Shown piece after piece: positions 15,460-18,218 of a DNA stretch of 18,218 nucleotides (position 1 is the stretch's first letter; the number at the start of each line of letters is the position of its first letter). The notes beneath the pieces are model-generated. The model was not told the origin of the DNA, did no database searches, and saw only the letters and a program-made list of their open reading frames with translations. Made by a program: the position numbers and the translations under genes. The stretch is taken from assembly GCA_002312935.1 (NCBI GenBank), contig DCAT01000048.1, forward strand, positions 26,206 through 44,423, given 5' to 3'. Origin of the DNA: Oceanospirillaceae bacterium UBA1126. GTDB lineage: Bacteria; Pseudomonadota; Gammaproteobacteria; Pseudomonadales; Balneatricaceae.

Positions 15460-15488
15460 TTGAACGCAGCGGTATTTAAGCTAAAAAT
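15460..15488 (+). promoter_or_regulatory. Candidate promoter of the MttB-family gene
   Basis: TTGAAC (15460-15465) and TAAAAA (15482-15487) are spaced by 16 bp. The weak -10 suits an activator-dependent promoter. Predicted start is near 15494, giving a leader of about 35 nt. Confidence 0.4.
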
Positions 15489-15529
15489 GAGGCTGATTTC
15501 AACTAATAAAAATAACTTGGAAAGCTCCT

Positions 15530-17071
15530 ATGTCACGTCGATCCGGTGGCCGTCAGGCCCGTTTAGCAGAGCGTTTAGCTCCCTTAACTGAAGAAGCAAA
15601 GCCAGTCCATCCAGGGGAAACTGGTGGTACATTTATGCCCCTGTCTAAAAGTGCTATGTCTGCTGTTGCAGATAATGCTTATCGCATCTTATCTGAAATA
15701 GGTTTTAGTCGGTCCACACCCCACTGTACAGACACCATGGTGGAAGCTGGGGCAATTATGGGAGAAGATGGCCGGTTGCGCATTCCACGCGCTTTAGTAG
15801 AGCATACCTTAAGTATCTGTCAACGAAATCTAACACTCCATGGTGTAGAGCCTAAGCATGATATAACGCTAAGCGGGCAGCGGGTACATTTTTCTACGGC
15901 TGGCGCTGCGGTGCATGTGTCAGACCCAGAAAATAACACCTACCGCAATTCTGCGACGCAAGATTTATATGATATGGCACGCATTGCTGATACCTGTGAG
16001 CATATTCACATGTTTCAGCGCATGTGTGTATTAAGAGACATAGACGATCCAAAAACCATGGATTTAAATACACTTTACTGCTCGATCATGGGTAATAGTA
16101 AGCATATAGGCACCAGTTTTACTGAAGCAGAGCATGTTAGTGCGGGACTTCAAATGTTACACCACTTTGCTGGTAGCGAAGAAGCCTGGCGAGCACGACC
16201 TTTTGTGAGCATGTCTAACTGCTTTGTGGTGCCCCCAATGACCTTTGCAGAAGAGTCTTTAGAATGTCTGCGTGTGGGGGTAGAAGGTGGCATGCCCATT
16301 CTATTACTTTCTGCCGGACAAGCTGGGGCAACCTCTCCCGCTTTGTTAGCAGGCGCAGTGTCTCAAGCTTGGGCTGAATGTTTAGGCGGTTTGGTTTACG
16401 TTAATGCAATTAAGCCAGGTGCCCCAGCCATTATAGGCACCTGGCCCTTTGTCTCTGATTTACGCACTGGGGCTATGAGCGGTGGTTCTCCAGAACAAGG
16501 TATATTATCTGCCGCATGTGCACAAATGGGTAACTATTTTGATTTACCTACAGGCACAGCATGTGGCATGACCGATGCAAAATTCCCAGATTTTCAAGCG
16601 GGTGCTGAAAGAGCCTATACTGCTGTGGCGGCTGCTATGGCCGGTGCCAACGTTGTCTACGAATCTGCAGGAATGTATGGCAGCCTTATGGGCGCTTGCC
16701 CAGAAAGCTTACTCATGGACAATGACGTATTAGGTGCTTGCATGCGCATGACTAAAGGCATTAAAGTGGACGAAGACAGCCTAAGTTTTGACGTAATCAA
16801 TGAAGTTTGTATGGGAGGCAAGGGCCATTACCTAGGCTCAGATCAAACCCTATCAGTCATGCAAAGTGAGTATATTTATCCCGAGCTAGGCGACCGAACC
16901 AGCCCTAATGTATGGGCTGAACAAGGAAAACCGGTGTTATTAGAAAAGGCGATCGCTAAAAAGAAAGAACTATTAGCCAGCTATTTTCCAACCCACATTA
17001 GCGACGAGGCTGACTTAGCTATACGCGCGGAATTTGACATCCGCCTTACCCGTGAACAAATTGGCCGTTAA
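15530..17071 (+). CDS. MttB-family methyltransferase, non-pyrrolysine
   Basis: A 513-residue member of the trimethylamine methyltransferase MttB superfamily (PF06253), a TIM barrel that moves a methyl group from a quaternary or tertiary amine to a corrinoid protein. The open frame is full length without an internal TAG, so it is the non-pyrrolysine type like MtgB (glycine betaine) or MtpB/MtcB. Visible family features are an N-terminal basic RRSGGRQARLAERL, NAYRILSEIGF, and conserved glycine-rich barrel strands GMPILLLSAGQAGATSP and GTACGMTDAKFPDFQAG. No corrinoid partner gene is visible nearby. It lies 24 bp before a dimethylglycine-dehydrogenase-like gene, implying successive demethylations. 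It is under LysR control by context. The substrate (glycine betaine, another betaine or trimethylamine) is not determined. Confidence 0.9.
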   Translation: MSRRSGGRQARLAERLAPLTEEAKPVHPGETGGTFMPLSKSAMSAVADNAYRILSEIGFSRSTPHCTDTMVEAGAIMGEDGRLRIPRALVEHTLSICQRNLTLHGVEPKHDITLSGQRVHFSTAGAAVHVSDPENNTYRNSATQDLYDMARIADTCEHIHMFQRMCVLRDIDDPKTMDLNTLYCSIMGNSKHIGTSFTEAEHVSAGLQMLHHFAGSEEAWRARPFVSMSNCFVVPPMTFAEESLECLRVGVEGGMPILLLSAGQAGATSPALLAGAVSQAWAECLGGLVYVNAIKPGAPAIIGTWPFVSDLRTGAMSGGSPEQGILSAACAQMGNYFDLPTGTACGMTDAKFPDFQAGAERAYTAVAAAMAGANVVYESAGMYGSLMGACPESLLMDNDVLGACMRMTKGIKVDEDSLSFDVINEVCMGGKGHYLGSDQTLSVMQSEYIYPELGDRTSPNVWAEQGKPVLLEKAIAKKKELLASYFPTHISDEADLAIRAEFDIRLTREQIGR

Positions 17072-17095
17072 CACTGGCTGTAAGAGAAATACATT

Positions 17096-18218
17096 ATGTC
17101 CCTACAATCCCATGCCCGCGTAGTTATTATTGGTGGCGGTTCCCTTGGTGTTAACCTTATGTACCACCTTACAGAAGAAGGCTGGACCGATGTAGTAATG
17201 ATTGAAAAGGGTGAGCTTACTAGTGGTTCAACTTGGCACGCCGCTGGCCTTTGCCCTAACTTTAATGGCAACCATACTTTATCTAAAATTCACGATTATA
17301 CCATCGAGCTGTATGACAAAATTCTACCCGCCAAAACAGGCCTGCCTTCATCATTCCATAAGTGCGGCAGCCTTCGTGTAGGTTATAACGAAGTAGAAGA
17401 GCAGTGGTTCCGTAACGTCATGAGCCGTGCTCACAATATTGGGTGTGAAATGCGCTGGGTATCTAAAGAAGAAGCCAAAGCCATTAACCCTGTGATGAAC
17501 TTTGACGGCGCACGCTGTATATTATATACGCCGAATGATGGCCATGTGGACCCAACGGCTGTGGTTATGCCTTTGTCCCAATTAGCCAGAGAAAATGGTG
17601 CTAAAATCAGCCGGTTTAACCGCGTCACAGACATCAATATACTGCCCCAAGGTGGTTACGAGGTCATTACTGAACAAGGCAATATCGTTGCTGAACATGT
17701 GGTTAATGCAGGGGGGTGTTTCGCCCCTGAAGTAGGCCGTATGGTGGGCGTAAATGTGCCTATTATCAACCTAGAACACCAATACCTGATCACCGAAGAC
17801 CACCCAGAAATTGCAGCCTTAGTAAAAGAGCTGCCCGTTACCAGAGATTCCACTGCAGCCGCTTATATTCGTCAAGAGGGTAATGGTTTATTGGTAGGCC
17901 CATACGAAACCCGCGGTTCAAAGCCTTGGGCTATTAATGGCATGGATTGGGACTTTGATCGCGAATTATTTGCTGGCGACTTAGTACGCCTAATGCCTTG
18001 GCTTGAACGGTGTATGGAACTGGTGCCTATTTTCCAAGAAGTGGGTGTTAAAACCATTATAAATGGCCCTATTACCCACACCCCAGATGACAACTTTTTA
18101 GTTGGCCCTGTGGCTGGCTTAACTAACTTTTGGAACATGACTGGCGCCTCCATTGGTATTGCTCAAGGTGGCATTGGTAAATACATGGCACAGTGGATGG
18201 TTCATGGTCAGACAGAAC
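17096..18218 (+). CDS. FAD-dependent dimethylglycine/sarcosine dehydrogenase-like protein, 3' end beyond window
   Basis: The 374 visible codons form the N-terminal flavoprotein domain (DAO fold) of an enzyme that oxidatively demethylates dimethylglycine, sarcosine or a similar N-methyl amine. FAD-binding GGGSLG (13-18) and IEKGELTSGSTWHAAG (36-51) are clear; H48 in TWHAAG aligns with the histidine that binds FAD covalently in mammalian dimethylglycine dehydrogenase. Full-length relatives are ~800 residues with C-terminal GcvT-like folate domains, which would lie beyond the right edge. The ATG at 17096 has TAAGAGA upstream. The 24-bp gap from the MttB-family gene indicates co-transcription. 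Family call is firm; substrate and the presence of the folate domain cannot be seen here. Confidence 0.88.
   Translation, partial: MSLQSHARVVIIGGGSLGVNLMYHLTEEGWTDVVMIEKGELTSGSTWHAAGLCPNFNGNHTLSKIHDYTIELYDKILPAKTGLPSSFHKCGSLRVGYNEVEEQWFRNVMSRAHNIGCEMRWVSKEEAKAINPVMNFDGARCILYTPNDGHVDPTAVVMPLSQLARENGAKISRFNRVTDINILPQGGYEVITEQGNIVAEHVVNAGGCFAPEVGRMVGVNVPIINLEHQYLITEDHPEIAALVKELPVTRDSTAAAYIRQEGNGLLVGPYETRGSKPWAINGMDWDFDRELFAGDLVRLMPWLERCMELVPIFQEVGVKTIINGPITHTPDDNFLVGPVAGLTNFWNMTGASIGIAQGGIGKYMAQWMVHGQTE

Noticed and set aside
15530..17071. Pyrrolysine-containing MttB
   Set aside because: The gene reads through 513 codons with no internal TAG and ends in TAA, so no amber readthrough is needed.
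15530..18218. MttB plus flavoprotein as O-demethylation of methyl-inositols tied to the iol genes
   Set aside because: Both families act on N-methyl amines, and they have their own LysR regulator and promoter; nothing in the sequence links them to cyclitols.
1..18218. CRISPR arrays, tRNA/rRNA genes, insertion sequences or prophage remnants
   Set aside because: I saw no regularly spaced repeats, cloverleaf-like sequence, transposase or integrase motifs, and no terminal inverted repeats of mobile elements.

Overview
The window holds three catabolic blocks of a bacterial chromosome. Moderate GC, compact Shine-Dalgarno-led operons and the protein families (IolC-DUF2090 fusion, RpiR and GcvA-type regulators, aerobic-type MttB plus a dimethylglycine-dehydrogenase-like enzyme) suggest a gammaproteobacterium, probably marine. 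That placement is inference; no rRNA or other marker gene is present.

Left block (minus strand, 5462 down to 1): an RpiR/SIS regulator followed by iolC (kinase fused to DUF2090), iolD (ring hydrolase) and iolB (isomerase, cut off at the left edge). These are the middle and late steps of myo-inositol catabolism. Inositol dehydrogenase (iolG), inosose dehydratase (iolE) and the semialdehyde dehydrogenase (iolA/mmsA) are not in the minus-strand operon seen here and may lie to the left.

Middle block (plus strand, 5922 to 14516): a nine-gene run divergent from the left block. It encodes a periplasmic sugar-binding protein, a single-domain ABC ATPase, two related permeases, a Gfo/Idh/MocA protein, a PfkB kinase, a second IolB-family isomerase, a class II aldolase and a short-chain dehydrogenase. 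The logic is import, NAD-dependent processing, aldose-ketose isomerisation, phosphorylation, aldol cleavage, then handling of the C3 aldehyde. No ring-opening enzyme is present. The run could be a second cyclitol branch, but its gene content also resembles, from memory, sulfoquinovose catabolism of the sulfo-EMP2 type. This is the most interesting lead in the window.

The 459-bp divergent region between the two blocks is rich in palindromes. It has a 13-bp perfect inverted repeat overlapping a plausible plus-strand promoter, a third near-copy overlapping a plausible minus-strand promoter, a palindrome just downstream of the latter, and a hairpin abutting the Shine-Dalgarno of the binding-protein gene. 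The two blocks are probably co-regulated by the RpiR protein. A strong intrinsic terminator or attenuator follows the binding-protein gene.

Right block (14513 to 18218): a GcvA-like LysR regulator (minus), convergent with the short-chain dehydrogenase and sharing a TTAA stop overlap with it. It is divergent from a non-pyrrolysine MttB-family methyltransferase, which is followed by a dimethylglycine/sarcosine-dehydrogenase-like flavoprotein cut by the right edge. A 19-bp palindrome containing the GcvA core CTAAT and a T-N11-A LysR box sits between them. This block looks like a separate pathway for a quaternary or tertiary methylamine such as a betaine.
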